Assembly: GCA_047967505.1 (NCBI GenBank) | Contig: CM106539.1 | Length of the DNA stretch: 64,000 nucleotides | Origin: Dipteris shenzhenensis | Lineage: Eukaryota; Polypodiophyta; Polypodiopsida; Gleicheniales | Direction: 5' to 3' (one strand) | Shown here: piece after piece, positions 44,111-61,199 of the stretch | Numbering within the stretch: the stretch's first letter is position 1 | Layout of the letters: every line of letters begins with the position of its first letter | The notes under the pieces: generated by a model | What the model was told of the DNA's origin: nothing | The model's database searches: none | What the model saw: the letters and a program-made list of their open reading frames with translations, nothing else | Translations under genes and position numbers: made by a program

Positions 44111-45690
44111 CCAATTATTCCTTTACATTTATGCTGTCCATGTGACCCCCCACCCTCCTTGCCACGTGTCGCCTTCCCAACCCCCCTTCCTTTATGGCCC
44201 TCGCTAGCAACTCGCAATCGCCCTTGGCTTTTGGGTCCAACTCCCTCTGAGCTTCCACCTGCTCGTGCTCGTGGAGTGCCAAATCCCCCTTGGCTTCCTC
44301 ACTCGCAAGGCCGAATTCACAATGCCCATCTCTTTCTCAAACTCAGGACACCGATACGTGAGCTACCCCCACTCTAGGCTCGACCCATCAAGAAGCCCTC
44401 TGGCTTTTATCACAACAAATCAACTCTACCGCAAGCACAATTATCTCCCCCTACTCCAATTATAATCTACCATGGCCTGGTGGAGCCATTGCAAGCACGA
44501 ATCACGATCCCCCTTGCTAAACTAGCAAGGCCAAATCCCAATGCCCATCTCTGTCTCACAGACTCAGGACCTATGCATGAGCTACCCCACTCTAGGCTCA
44601 ACCCATCAAGAAGTACTCCAACTCTCATTACAAGTGTCAACTCTACTAGAAGCACAATTCTCTCCCCTAGTCTTATCATAGTCTATCATGGCCCACCTCC
44701 TTCTTTCAATGCTCATGCCCCGCTCAACTATCCACTCCTCTCATCACATGTCCACCTCTTGCAAGTATCATGTCCTCCATTCTATCCATTGATTGTAAAC
44801 CTCAATAAGCACCATACCTCTTTCCCTCCATGGCTTGTGGTTCAACTCATTGAGTAAGTCAATATCACAATGTTGTGAAATCCTCCTCATGCTAACCCTC
44901 TTTAATAATATTAACACGTAGAAAATACCCGTGTGCTTCGGTTATTTATATGTCCATCCATACTTATAACCTTGATCACTTCGCAAACCATAAATTGCGA
45001 TGTATGACAAGAAAATCATGTACCGAACGCATAATATTATTTTAACTACTATAAGATTAAGTAATGGATTGTCAAACTCCAAAATTTTTACTTCAAAAAA
45101 AATTTAAGTACAGTAAAATTTGACAAGAGCTTCATACAAAATGTACAAAAGAGTCTTCCAAAAGCACAAACTTCAAAATCATGTCTTAAAGTTAAATACT
45201 GTCATTCACAAAGATTTCATTTGAGGAAGAGTTTACACACCTACTTGGTGAAGTCTCCTCCTACCATACCTCCTTCACAAATAATTGAATGGATTTCACT
45301 ATGCAAAGTTTGAGGCAATAACTCTACGAAAAAACCATATGATATGTGCAAGCAACTGTTAAAATGGTTTTGAGTTTTAGTTTCAAGTAAGTGATAAGAT
45401 AAAATCACACCCCAATCTTATGCCTTCATTAAATCGTACCCCAATTGTATACATCTTCATTAAATGTTTTGATTAGATATAAGACACTATCCAATATAGG
45501 TCCTCTATTGCATTTTGATTATGCTTGGATTTGGTGATTGCATTGCATCAATTTTGGTATGATTTGCTAATGGACTTGTCGTGCATCAATTTTGTGTGAT
45601 TTGCTAATGCAAACATCCCACATTCATGAAACTACCATTTGGAGGAGAATATCTACTTAAAAAAAAAAAAAGAGAGCCAGTTTTTTCTAT
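44111..45690. other. non-coding, with a 219-bp direct duplication
   Basis: 'aatgcccatctct' followed by 'ctcaggac' and 'cccatcaagaag' occurs at 44,321 and 44,540, with similarity over about 180 bases (C/T-rich). The remainder to 45,690 is A/T-rich without a recognisable gene. It ends in an A12 run near 45,660. Confidence 0.5.
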
Positions 45691-45697
45691 GTGATGC

Positions 45698-46525
45698 ACT
45701 TACACCCATACACACCGCATGGAGAACTCTATCCCCCACACCTTATGTATTCGATGCCACCTCAATTGTGGACTCCCTCCCCTATAACTAATGAGAGAGT
45801 GGAGGAGATACTAGGACCTTGACACACCCAGGTATGTGAGACTTTCCTTAGGCCCCCAAGCCCTTAGCCCACAATGCTACAACTCCATTAACCGGTGGTG
45901 CTCGTTTTCAATAAGACTTGCCATACCCATACTAGGTGTCGGCTCCATAGTAGTGTCACCAAGTATTTATAGTCTCACCCATCTCCTCAAGCCTTGCAAT
46001 TAATGTACTCTAAATGTAGTACCCTCCACATACTTGCATTCCGTTCGCTATCAACTCATACTAATTTAGTTTGTCACAAAGGCATAATATTATCATTCCC
46101 TCTTTGCTTATACATATATGAGAGTGCTCTCAACAGAAGCGAAACATAAGAGGCTGAGAGAGAGGGAGAGCCAGATGAGAGCCACACAAGTTTTGGTGGG
46201 TGCTGAACACCCTAATCTTCTATGTCATCCATATATATGTGTGTGTTTGAGTATTGTATATAACCGGGGTTAAGGCACAGTGGCCTTTAACCCCCACAAC
46301 CTCCCACTTAAAGGCTAATGTGTCTTTAAGGGAGAACAACCAATTGACAAACGGACCAAGTCCCATCAATACATGACAATACTCAAACCACTGACTAGGT
46401 AGACTCTTCATTAGCATATCTGCACGGTTATCATCTGTATGAACCTTGACAAGCTCTATGTGGTTGTCCTCAAGTACCTCCCTGATGAAATGGTACCTGA
46501 CCTCACGTTGTGATGCGGATGCCAT
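45698..46525 (-). mobile_element. Ty1/copia 3' fragment: RNase H end plus probable LTR
   Basis: The minus ORF 46,525-46,220 begins with the C-terminal end of a copia RNase H: REVRYHFIREVLED, VKVHTDDNRADMLMKSLP, LMGLGPF. The usual motif is RYHFIRE..E...I.L.KV.T..N.ADMLTK.LP. On the minus strand a purine-rich AAGTGGGAGGT (about 46,308-46,299) is followed by TGTGGGGGTTAAAGG. That is the expected polypurine tract and LTR start, at about 46,298. The LTR would run to about 45,698, but that end is uncertain. Upstream pol is absent: the match begins abruptly at about 46,525. Confidence 0.75.
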
Positions 46526-46760
46526 GGTGACTCATGAGGGAGGGAGCAAGAGGATATCTAAGCACCATGTGAGATTGAGTGAGTGACTTTTATTGAAACA
46601 TTTAATTATAACATGCTTACGCCAACCATACCATATAGGAATTTATCTAACTAACACAATTAAGGATGCTAGCTAAATAGCACTCATGGAATCACTATGC
46701 AATGTCGGTATACCTGTATGAATCCCCAAATCTCCCACTAGCCAATCAAGCCATATAGTC
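46526..46760. other. short unassigned gap
   Basis: Between the copia fragment and the Mutator-like pseudogene. No ORF or repeat recognised. It could hold the 5' end of the DNA transposon. Confidence 0.3.
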
Positions 46761-49300
46761 TATAAGCACTATGGAAAGAATCTTGAGTGTGTTGCCACAT
46801 GCAGTGCATTTACTTACTACTACTGCCTTCCCCATGATTGTGAAAAAACAAGAGATGTGCAATTCATATGGGTACACTAATCATCCAGTGGAGCTTGGAG
46901 CATCAAGACTGCAAACCAAGAAAGTAGAGGAGATGGTAATAATGCGAGCAAAGCTAGCTCCATATGCCTCGTGTAAAAAAATAGAGATGGGAGTGACTCG
47001 ATATTTGTTGATGAATATGTTGCTTGTTGAGGAGGGTGTTCAAAATGAAGGATTGGATGGGACAAAGCTACATGATGTTCTTGAAACACTCACTCCATTG
47101 TGTCATCGAAGCTGCCTTCAAAGGTCTATTCAATGTGCAAGAAAAGAGGGGCTAGATGCAATGGGGATGCAATTTTGGCTTTGAAGAATAGATTTAGATA
47201 TCCTTTCATTCAAATTATACTTTTTCTAGGACAAGTACAAGATGAAAACCAGCCTCACATTTTTTAGATGTCTACTATTGGTTCTACCTCGAGTGTGGAT
47301 CTTGTCAACAGAATGAAGCCACGAGGGAGTCTTGGTAATATGTGGGTGCATTTTGACCACATACATCAGGTTATATGCTGGGTTACTATGGCAACTCATG
47401 TGTATTGTATGATCCTTTTGTGCGCGAGCTTCTGACTATTATGACATCCGAGTTCAAATTTCAAAATATAGATGCATAGGTACAATTCTAGATGATGTTG
47501 AATGAGCAAATGTAGAAGAATGGTTTTGAGAAACCAGAGTTTCAAGGGTTCATGTCAGATAGTGCTAGTGCAAATTGGTTGGCCTTGAGGAGAGTGTACA
47601 ATGGTGGGTCCTATAATAAAATGGAAGGGAAAGAGAGAACATGCATTTTCCATTGGGAGATGAGCATGGTGGAACACACAAGACAATGCATTTGACCTCA
47701 GTTTCAAGAGGAGCATAAACTTCTATGTAGAAATTGGCAGAGTGTAATATTAGAAATAGATTCGGATGAATGTAAAAAGAAGATAATCAAGTTTTGGTCC
47801 CCTGCTCATGTTAAGGATGATGAACTACCAGAGCTGCAACTTTGGATGGCATTTTGGGACATCAGAAATAGCTTCAGATGAATGTAAGAAGAAGATAATC
47901 AAGTTTTGGTCCCCTGCTCATGATAAGGATGATGAACTACTAGAGCTGCAACTTTGGATGGCATTTTGGGACATCCGTGTTAGTCAATGGGGAGGGATGT
48001 TCTTGACACAATATGAAAATGCAGGCTTTGTTCCTACAGTGAATCTATCTCAAAACAAGCATTCTAGCATTAGAGTGGCCCATGGATTGGGAAATATATG
48101 TTTCATTTTATGAAGCTTCAAGATCTGATGTAGCAATGAGTGTTTTGTAGAGTACCCATTACTATGCCTGCATGTTGGGATAACACTTGGGGACTGGGCC
48201 CGATCTAGATGTGTTGTGAAAAAGGAATTTGCAAGGTGGTTCAAGTAAAGCACACAGAAATAAGCTTGTGGATTTAACAGATGCTGTCCTTGAGGAGGCT
48301 GGCATAAACTCTCCTAAGATGAATAGACCGATGACAGAGCCTATGAGTGTAAGAAGAAAGAGAGGTCTAGGATTGCCTATTGGGGAGCATGATGTGGATA
48401 GTCATCGGCTTGAATATATAATAGTGACAGCAAACCGAGAAGTAGGGAAAAGAAGACATACTCGTGTGCATGGAGGTATTGAGCATAAGGTCTGCAAAGA
48501 GACAAATGTGCATGATGCTAATAATGTGGGCAATTCGAAGGACAAATGTAGTCACATGCTTTGGATACTTGGCAGATGTGCGTAGATGGTGTGGAGCTAT
48601 GATTAATGAGTTGGGGTAGGAGGTTTATAGAAGGAGTCCCAGCTCCATGCTTCAAGGGTAGAACACAACATCCCAATGGCATCATAGAACAGGTAGTTTG
48701 GTTCTCCAATAAAGCAGTTACCCATACATGGAATGTTGATTGCTCTATTCAAGGAGTGCCAGGAACTAATACTGGAGTGTGTAAGATTGCTAGGGGTTCC
48801 TCTGTGACAATGTAATAGAGAGTTGAATTGATAAAAGTTGGATTTTTCCTTGAGGATGGTATAGGTAGTTCCATCATTGGGCAACCTTCAATCCCACATA
48901 GAAACAACACACAAAGTCATGCTTGGGCAAGGATTTGTGATGGAAAGGTGGTAAGATGGAGATCAAAATTGAGTAAGGAGTTCAAAGATAGGATTGAGAA
49001 AGCAATGGTAGCAAATGTAGAGATTATGAAGGAGGATATCATTACCCCACATGAGATTCATGTTTTCCATTTACAGACTCCTGGGTCAATTTCAAGGGGA
49101 GTCACAATTGTAGAGTTCCCATCCTGTACATGCCCTGACCTTACTGAACGTGAAGTAAATATGACAACTTATATTCCATGCAAACATATGTACTACATCT
49201 TCAACGGTTGTGCTAGGAATGAGTGCTACAGTCCATCAGTTTATACATCAGGCTACTCTCACAAAGGTGGAATTGTTTCAATGTTTGGGATCTAAGATAA
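46761..49300 (+). pseudogene. SWIM-type Mutator-like transposase pseudogene
   Basis: Plus frames, joined across frameshifts and stops, form one transposase-like protein. An N-terminal DNA-binding region is at 46,771-47,184. The catalytic-core-like part at about 47,530-48,000 reads FQGFMSDSASANWLALRRVY, KERTCIFHWEMS and WMAFWDI, then SQWGGMF. The C-terminal SWIM zinc finger is CTCP (about 49,126-49,137) ... PCKHM (about 49,177-49,191). The FM.DSA.ANW and ERTC.FHW patterns belong to a plant MULE-type family that I recall mostly from non-seed plants. A 112-base tandem duplication (47,765 and 47,877) shifts the frame, so the gene is dead. No terminal inverted repeats could be fixed. Confidence 0.72.
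47765..47988 (+). repeat. 112-bp tandem duplication inside the MULE-like gene
   Basis: 'gatgaatgtaa' then 'aagaagataatcaagttttgg' starts at 47,765 and 47,877, and both units end in 'ggcattttgggacatc'. The period of 112 is not a multiple of 3 and therefore causes a frameshift. The units differ at only a few bases, so the duplication is fairly young. Confidence 0.93.
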
Positions 49301-49900
49301 ACCCTTCGGCGCTTGGTATGCAGCCGCGTTGTGGTACTTGAGGGTATAATCCTACCCTCATACACGTATTTGGAGTGGATGGCACATACGTTTAGTTGCT
49401 GGAGCCAGGCTTTACTGAGTGGAGAGTGTGTCAGTGTCTTTACGACTTTGTATTCTCCCTATGCTGAAGCTGGTGTGTGCTTCATGGATGATAGAGAAGG
49501 TAGGGTGGTAGCCATTGCTGATGGCTCTTGAGAGGTCTGTTGATTAATTATCTCCTCCTTGGTTTGTAGTTTGGTTGCAGGTATGTCAAATAGTATCATG
49601 ATTGATCCTGAGGGCGTGCTCTGGGACTCAGATGGGCTGATGGGAAATGGATTGATAGGTGTTGGATTTGGGTAGTGGAGACCGAGTTTCTTTTCGAGTT
49701 TGAATAATTCATTTTTGGGATCCATTGGGAAGAAGGACATGCGGGTAACAAATGAGTCTATGGAGGAGGAAGAGGTAGAGGACATTCAAATGAAGGCTAG
49801 TGGGCAGTGTGGAAGGGGCAAAAAACTATGGAATTTTGGCAGAAAACTGATAGATTTTGGTTGTTTTTGCTAAGGCGATGATCTAGGGGGATAAGGGGTC
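49301..49900 (-). other. unrecognised region with a minus-strand 108-codon frame
   Basis: The minus ORF 49,785-49,459 starts MSSTSSSSIDSFVTRMSFF and has a Lys/Leu segment (NELFKLEKKLGLHY). This composition is seen at the start of plant retroelement gag/ORF1 proteins, but nothing specific is matched. It ends at a stop at 49,459 without neighbours of the same kind. Function unknown. Confidence 0.2.
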
Positions 49901-49919
49901 CTTCTATAGTTTTTAGTAT

Positions 49920-50215
49920 CCCACCGACTGGGGGGATAGCGTTATGGCGACGATCTGTCGAGATGGAAGGACGGCGACAAGAACGAGGGATGACTGTATG
50001 GCACCGATCGATGGGTTAGTAGTATGGCAACGATCCGATAAGATGGAAGGATGATGACAATCCAGTAGGATGACTATATGGCACCAGTCACAGTGGTTGG
50101 TGGGTTAGTAGTATGGCGACAATCCAATGGGATGATTGTATGCCACCGGTCAGCGGGTTAGCAGTATGGCAACGATCTGGTAGGATGGTAGTAAGGTGAC
50201 GGAGTACCAGTTGAC
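49920..50215. repeat. degenerate minisatellite, about 35/70-bp unit (TAGTATGGCGACGATC type)
   Basis: Phrases 'ttagtagtatggcaacgatcc', 'ggatgactatatggcaccagtc' and variants alternate about five times between 49,920 and 50,215. Units average about 35 bases as half-units in pairs. Non-coding. Confidence 0.8.
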
Positions 50216-50814
50216 AGGTATCAGAGTTGTTGAGGGGCTGCCACATGTTGAGGGTGTTGCCCAGGAGAGAAAACATGGCATACAAACTTGGGGATGCACA
50301 GACTTGTGAGGTCAGCCTAATGCTGATGGTGAATTTGGGTGGGTGCATTGTGAATATCAAGGACTTGTGAGCTGCTAGTGCATGTGGGTGATATGCCTAC
50401 CATACAGACTTACCTAAACCTAGACTTGATGATCGCCTACCTAATGAAGGGTCGATTATGTAGAATGCAATGAAGTTGTATGCCGAACAATAGCATATAT
50501 CTTCATCAGCCAGGTAGAGCATGTGCTACATTTGTGCATCATCTTGGTTGTCAAGTGTGTATCAAGGCTATGGCATTCACTTTGATGGACCTCCCTCAAA
50601 ACACGGAACACTGGTTCTTGTGTGGATGTACCCGAAGCCGGGGCAGCAGGTTCTTGTGGTACTGTGTCCTTTGATTTGATAGCAAGAGTAGGTCAGGGCA
50701 ACATCACAGGTGCTACCTTGAGTATGGTGACTTTCGATGGTGATTGGATGGGCTTGGTGGAAGGTTCTCGTGTAACTACCCCACTGTTCCGACATCATAC
50801 TTCATTGTCCAAAC
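50216..50814. other. unassigned sequence
   Basis: Small ORFs on both strands, none recognised. No internal repeats. Confidence 0.35.
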
Positions 50815-51330
50815 ATCTTTTAATTTGGAAGGGTCCAACCCATTCTCAATGTTGTAGGCTCGATTTTATTGCTCCTAACAAACAATTGTAGAGTAGGACA
50901 AGAATGCCATCCTTGAATGCTTGTTTCTTGATGTGGTGATCACTCGTCCTTTAGATTATGCTTTGTCCACGATGCTTGCATCCTGATTTTGGCGATCTTG
51001 GACAATTTGTCTAGCCATTTTGCAATGGCTTCTTCTTGGCCATTTGTGTGCTACATTATTTCTTGAAGACTTGGCATAAGAATTCCACTAGTACCACTAC
51101 TTCAAGACCAAAAGTGAGTTATAACTAGGTGTCCATCATTGTGACTTTGAATGTGCAATGGTATGCCCAAAGCATTGCATGCAACTTGTGATCTCGATCA
51201 TTATAGTTTTTGGTGATTGGATTTGGGGTCGTGCACCTTACTTGTGTGAAGTACCCTTGTTCAAGAAACCATGCCACGTCAGTGAACATCTTTTGCACTT
51301 TGATATACTTTGAGTTTAGCAATCTCAATG
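50815..51330 (-). pseudogene. Ty3/gypsy integrase C-terminal fragment, copy 1
   Basis: Minus-strand frames read DHKLHAMLWAYHCTFKVT near 51,190-51,140, matching the L..ALWAYRT..KT motif late in the gypsy integrase. Further on, KDGILVLLYN ... WVGPFQIK near 50,915-50,820 matches the GDLVLLY....W.GPY motif. Stops are frequent. A second copy of the same segment lies 1.1 kb downstream on the map (51,912-52,330). Confidence 0.75.
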
Positions 51331-51332
51331 CC

Positions 51333-51334
<2 letters not shown>

Positions 51335-51363
<29 letters not shown>
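51335..51363. repeat. (AT)n microsatellite
   Basis: A perfect TA dinucleotide run of about 29 bases within gypsy-derived DNA. Confidence 0.95.
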
Positions 51364-51367
<4 letters not shown>

Positions 51368-51663
51368 CTAGCCCCATAGGTTTCTTTGCTTTGAACATCT
51401 TTGACTTTGTCACTATCATTTCTTGTAGAAGATGATGGGGACGTGCTTGGGTGGCTATGGAGAGGATTAATAAATAGCTCTAAGATATTTGCATGCTATG
51501 AAAAATGAACTCTCTTCTAGTAATAGCTTTATATGCTTTAGGGCTAGCCCTTGATTAAGCATTTATTAATGGTCAAGTGGTAACGCTGTTGCTACCCCTT
51601 CTTGGCTGTCCCTATTCAAGATTCACCCTCTTCAATACTACATTATTCTCCGAGGTCATTCCC

Positions 51664-52490
51664 TTCTTTAGTAATCATGGATTTGAATCGACCCGTTAAT
51701 CTTGATTTCACATGTAACAACTCTTTTGGCTTTATATTGTGTATTCAATGCTTCGTTGTTTGGCGCCTGTTGTTCCATTAGTGCTTCAATTATGAAAATT
51801 TCTTGAACAAATTTGGCTTGAGGCCAAAACACCTTGATCATCATTCCATTGATTTGCTTTGGCAGTTCAATTCCTTTGAGGTCTTTCGACATCATAATTA
51901 ATTGTCCGAACATATTTTAATTTGGAAGGGTCCAACCTGTTCTCAATGCTATAGGCTTGATTTCATTGCTCCTAACAAAAAATTATAGAATAGAACAAGA
52001 ACTCCATCCTTGAATGCTTGTTTCTTGATGTGGTAATCATGCCATGCTTTCCTCCTCCTTTGGATTATGCTTTGTCCAAGATGCCCTCATCCTGATTTTG
52101 GACAATTTGCTAGCCATTTTGCAATGGCTTCTTCTTGGGCATTTGTGTGCTGCATTATTGCTCATAGACTTGGCATAAGGAATTCCACTAGTACCACTAC
52201 TTCAAGACCAAAAGTGAGTTAGAACTAGGTGTGCATCATTGTGACGTCGAATATGCGGTGGTATGCCCAAAGCGTTGCATCCAACTTGTGATCATGATCA
52301 TTATAATTTTTTATGATTGATATATGGAGGATCTTTTTGAGCACTTTGTTTGTTTACTCAACCTAACCATCTGCACATGGATAGTGTGAAACATGACACA
52401 TTGTCCAATACTTCATGCGCACATTAAAGAGAATGAGAGACAATACACACAATTGGCTATACAAAATGTACACTATTTGTCATATTAAAA
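51664..52490 (-). pseudogene. Ty3/gypsy integrase C-terminal fragment, copy 2
   Basis: The part at 52,330-51,912 repeats the 50,815-51,225 segment (same ALWAY and GPFQIK region, diverged). It continues further: minus ORF 51,913-51,668 encodes KDLKGIELPKQINGMMIK then VFWPQAK. This matches the PLPINGKYVKKYFP-like end of gypsy polyproteins of the long-integrase type. The order on the minus strand is correct for one element. 52,330-52,490 continues upstream into less conserved integrase sequence. Confidence 0.72.
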
Positions 52491-52689
52491 AAATGAACAT
52501 AAACAATATATATTGTACCCTACATTAGGGTTGCCCTATGTCCATAAGGACTATTCACACAATGACTTAGGATCCCTTCTAGAGTCCTGTATCCTCCTAA
52601 TCATCTATCCATCTATAAAACATCTGAATATATGTGACAACATATGTACATGGATAATGACTAGGAAAACGACCCATACTTCAACACTC

Positions 52690-54660
52690 CCCCATCATTA
52701 GATGGTCTCTATGTCACAAAGAGATAGGATTTGAGCTTTTCAAACTACTCAAGAGGAAGGGTTCGGTAAATAACTCTGCTGCTTGGTCCTCAAAGAAAAC
52801 ATAAACTAGCTAAAAATTCCTTCCTCCATGTGATGTCATATGAAACGGTTGTAGATGCTGATCTCTCACGATCTTTTTGATTCTTTGCCAAGGCAATGAC
52901 ACTTTGATTATCACAAAGATAAGGATCTTCCAAACTACACCAAGATCCTCCAAGAGCCTTCAAAGCCATATTGCTTCACATCATACTATGCAAGAGATAC
53001 AAACTCACCCTCTACTGTAGATATTGCCATGGTTGCTTGCTTCTTGCTAGACCATGATAAAAATGAGCATTTGTCAAGAATGTGTACTTTGAAATAAACT
53101 TGCATTTGGGGCCTCCTCCCCAATCTACATCATAGAACCCCACAAGCTATGGTTCTACATATGAGCTCTCTTTTTTATATGCCAACCTATTATTGGCTAT
53201 CCCACTAAGGTATTTGAAAATTTTTTTCACTCGATTCCAATGGTGGACACATAGCTTTGCCATAAACGAACTCAACAACCCTACGGCATAGCAAATATCA
53301 AGTCGTGTTGATGTCATCAAGTAGATGAGCTCACCAACCGCCTATTGGTATATAAAGTAGGATATGAAGATTCTGTACCCTGCAACTTTAGCATGTTGTG
53401 CTGATCTCAACAGGTTTACTCAGAGTTATGGCATCCAACATTCGAGATTGATCCAACATAGAGTCAATATATCTTGTTTTGATGAGAAATATGTCTTCCT
53501 TTGTTTGTCCTATCTCAACACCCAAAATATAATGCAAGAATCCCAAATCATGCATTTTGAACTATCTACAAGGATTGACCTTGACCTCTTTGATCACCTT
53601 GTTGTTTCTACCTGCTATGATGAGAGAATCCACATAGTGTGGAATGATTGTGAGAGCATCAACATTTCTCTTCACATACACCTCATGATCAAGTTCACTT
53701 CTTTTGAATATTTTTTGCCTAAAATAAGTGTTAATTTTCTTGTACCAAGCCTTTGGGTGCCTTCTTTAGCTTGAGCACTAAGTTCTTATATCCTCCTTCC
53801 ACAAATAATTTCGGCTACCTCATATACATTTCTTCTTGTAACTCTCAATTAAGGAATGTGAACTTGACATCCATCTAATGCAAGTGTAACCTCATACTAC
53901 AAGCAAGAGAAAGACTAAGGAGGATTTTTTTCATTCATGTGACAAAATGTCCCCTCATAATCAATTCCCTCTTGTCAAGCATATCCTTTTGCCACCAATA
54001 TTGCCTTAAACTGCTGTCAGCTTTTTGCTTGACTTTGTAGACCCATTTGAAGCCAATGATATTCTTTCCTTTGCGTCGTTTCACCGTCTCCCAAACTTCA
54101 TTTTTCAGAATGCCATTATATATTTTTCCATGGCATCAACCCATTTCTTGGATTTTACTGCCTCTCGAAAGTTGGCAGGTAAACTTACCCCTCTTGTCCT
54201 TTGACACATTAGAATAGGCAGTTGATCCAAGTAGTCTGAGATGCTGGACATTTGGCTTATGTCCACTCCATGCTTCCTCTAGTGTGTGTTTGGCTGTGGT
54301 TGTGCAATCATGATGTCATGTTACAGAAAGCATTAGTAGGAAATTGGTTCAACAAATAAACTGTTGTGGAAACCTCTTCTACCCAAACTTGTTAGGCATG
54401 TCCTTTGTTTGCATCATGCTCTTTGCACTCAATAATGGTGCTACTCTTCCTCTCTGCTCCTCCATTTTCTTTCTATGTTTCAAGCAAGGGAAATTCTTTG
54501 TGTATTCCCCATTACTTGCAAAACCTAGTATAGTCTTTAGAGACATATGTCGGATCTAAGGTAGTTCATTCGACAACCAAACTAAGTTTTTGTCATAGTC
54601 TTGAACTTTTCAAGTAGTTTAGACTCTTTGCTTCATGCTGTAGAAAAATATCTTTCTTGT
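52690..54660 (-). pseudogene. Ty1/copia pol relic (integrase end, RT, RNase H)
   Basis: Minus-strand frames follow the copia order from high to low coordinates. Integrase end near 54,290-54,180 (HTLEEAWSGHKPNVQHLRLLG). RT N-terminus near 54,150-54,010 (KKWVDAMEK, LKNEVWETV, NIIGFKWVYKVK) and then HQMDVKFTFLN near 53,885. The RT catalytic motif is YVDS at 53,625-53,636 instead of YVDD, followed by MHDLGFLHYILGVEI. RNase H near 53,340-52,870 includes YLMTSTRLDICYAVGLLS, HHWNRVKKIFKYL and CDNQSVIALAKN. Stops and frameshifts occur throughout. No LTRs were recognised on either side. Confidence 0.85.
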
Positions 54661-55180
54661 GTAAACATTAATACACATGACAATACCTATTAAGTTTCTT
54701 AGGCTAGATTCACACCAAAGGTGGCCAAGGAGGATGAGTCCGTTGAGGTGTGGTCTTCACACTAATTGGCCTAAGCTCCTGATGCAACGTAGTTGTCAAA
54801 GCCCACCAAGTCTTCTGATTGGTGCAGCTGAGGGTGAGTAGCGGGGGGGGGGGGGGGGGGGTGCTGGACATCCTTTCCTTCAAGTGCTCAACTCACCAAA
54901 CAATGGGTTCATTCCACCTTTGCCAAACACCCCTGTTGCAACCTTGGCTGTTGTCAAACCTAGCCTTAGGTAGAGGTGAAGGCCAAGAAGGTGTGACTTT
55001 AGGCCAAGTGACTTTTACAAGACCCACAGTTGTGAAGGCAGCCTCAACATGGAAGCTTCTCAGGTGTGAAGGCGCCTCTTGTTGGCTAAGCATTTCGAGG
55101 CAAATTGAAAAGTTCGCAAGTACGTACTTCTGACAATTGAGAACACTCTAGTCTGCAAGTTATCTCCTATTCACATTTGC
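54661..55180. other. unassigned sequence with a G19 homopolymer
   Basis: Contains an uninterrupted run of 19 G at 54,843-54,861. ORFs at 54,819-55,133 (plus) and 54,893-55,093 (minus) mirror each other and have no recognised domain. Confidence 0.4.
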
Positions 55181-60344
<5,164 letters not shown>

Positions 60345-60995
60345 TAAAGATTGCACTTTGTACCAGTTTAAAATGGGTGCTGCTCCTAAGATAGGGTGTG
60401 AAATTTAATGTAGCTTGTTGAAGCACATACATTGATCCTGATGGAGAAGACATGAGCTCAAGCTTATTCACGGCAGCGCCAGTGGAGTTTTTGAGAGCTG
60501 CATAAAACACCAGTCTCTGAAGGTGAATTGGTGGCATCGAATGACTTGAGTTGATCTTTGTACAGATGAAATATTTTTTCTTAAGGTTTTCATTACTGTA
60601 TTCTTGGTGTTTAGTAAGGTATTATTGATTCTCCAAATCCAGGACCTGACAATAATAGTGGACATTCTGGAAAATAATATTTGTCTTGGCTACAAGCGTG
60701 ATTTGTGCAATCATTTTCAAATTTAGAAGACACCGTCCGAAGGCTGCTCAACTATGCACTACACAGCTACAAAGCTGATTGTTGTTTGCCCTAGACTCTT
60801 ATGTTTTCTACTCCTTTTGAAATATACATATGGCAGTTATGGGGGGTTAAGAAGTGAATTGTTTTGGGAATTAATTAATGTCTTAGTTTCAATAATGTTT
60901 CACACTTTTCAGCTTCCATCAATGGCAACCTATGTGGGTGAGATGAGCTATATGTGCTTGGCATACTTACTATGTGCCTTGTGGCAAGAATTGCA
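60345..60995. other. 3' flank of Rab2
   Basis: Expected to contain the Rab2 3' UTR. The TGA at 60,342 is followed by T/A-rich sequence without long ORFs; several AATAAA-like signals ('aataatatttg' near 60,674) are present but none is decisive. Confidence 0.4.
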
Positions 60996-60996
60996 T

Positions 60997-61069
<73 letters not shown>
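60997..61069. repeat. (TC)n(AC)n compound microsatellite
   Basis: About 38 bases of TC repeat run directly into about 36 bases of AC repeat. ORFs across it are artefacts (SLSLSLTHTHTH). Confidence 0.96.
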
Positions 61070-61071
<2 letters not shown>

Positions 61072-61199
61072 CTTTTTGGGGTGAAATCCATTATTACAAG
61101 AGACGGTCCCAAAGAAAGAGACAACCAGTTACGAGTGTCAAAATATATCATCATATGACAAAAAGGTAGGATAATCTAGATCTGCGCACGTGGACAATC

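Noticed and set aside
53364-53774. Plus-strand ORF of 136 codons
   Set aside because: Opposite strand of the copia reverse transcriptase, which has clear motifs on the minus strand.
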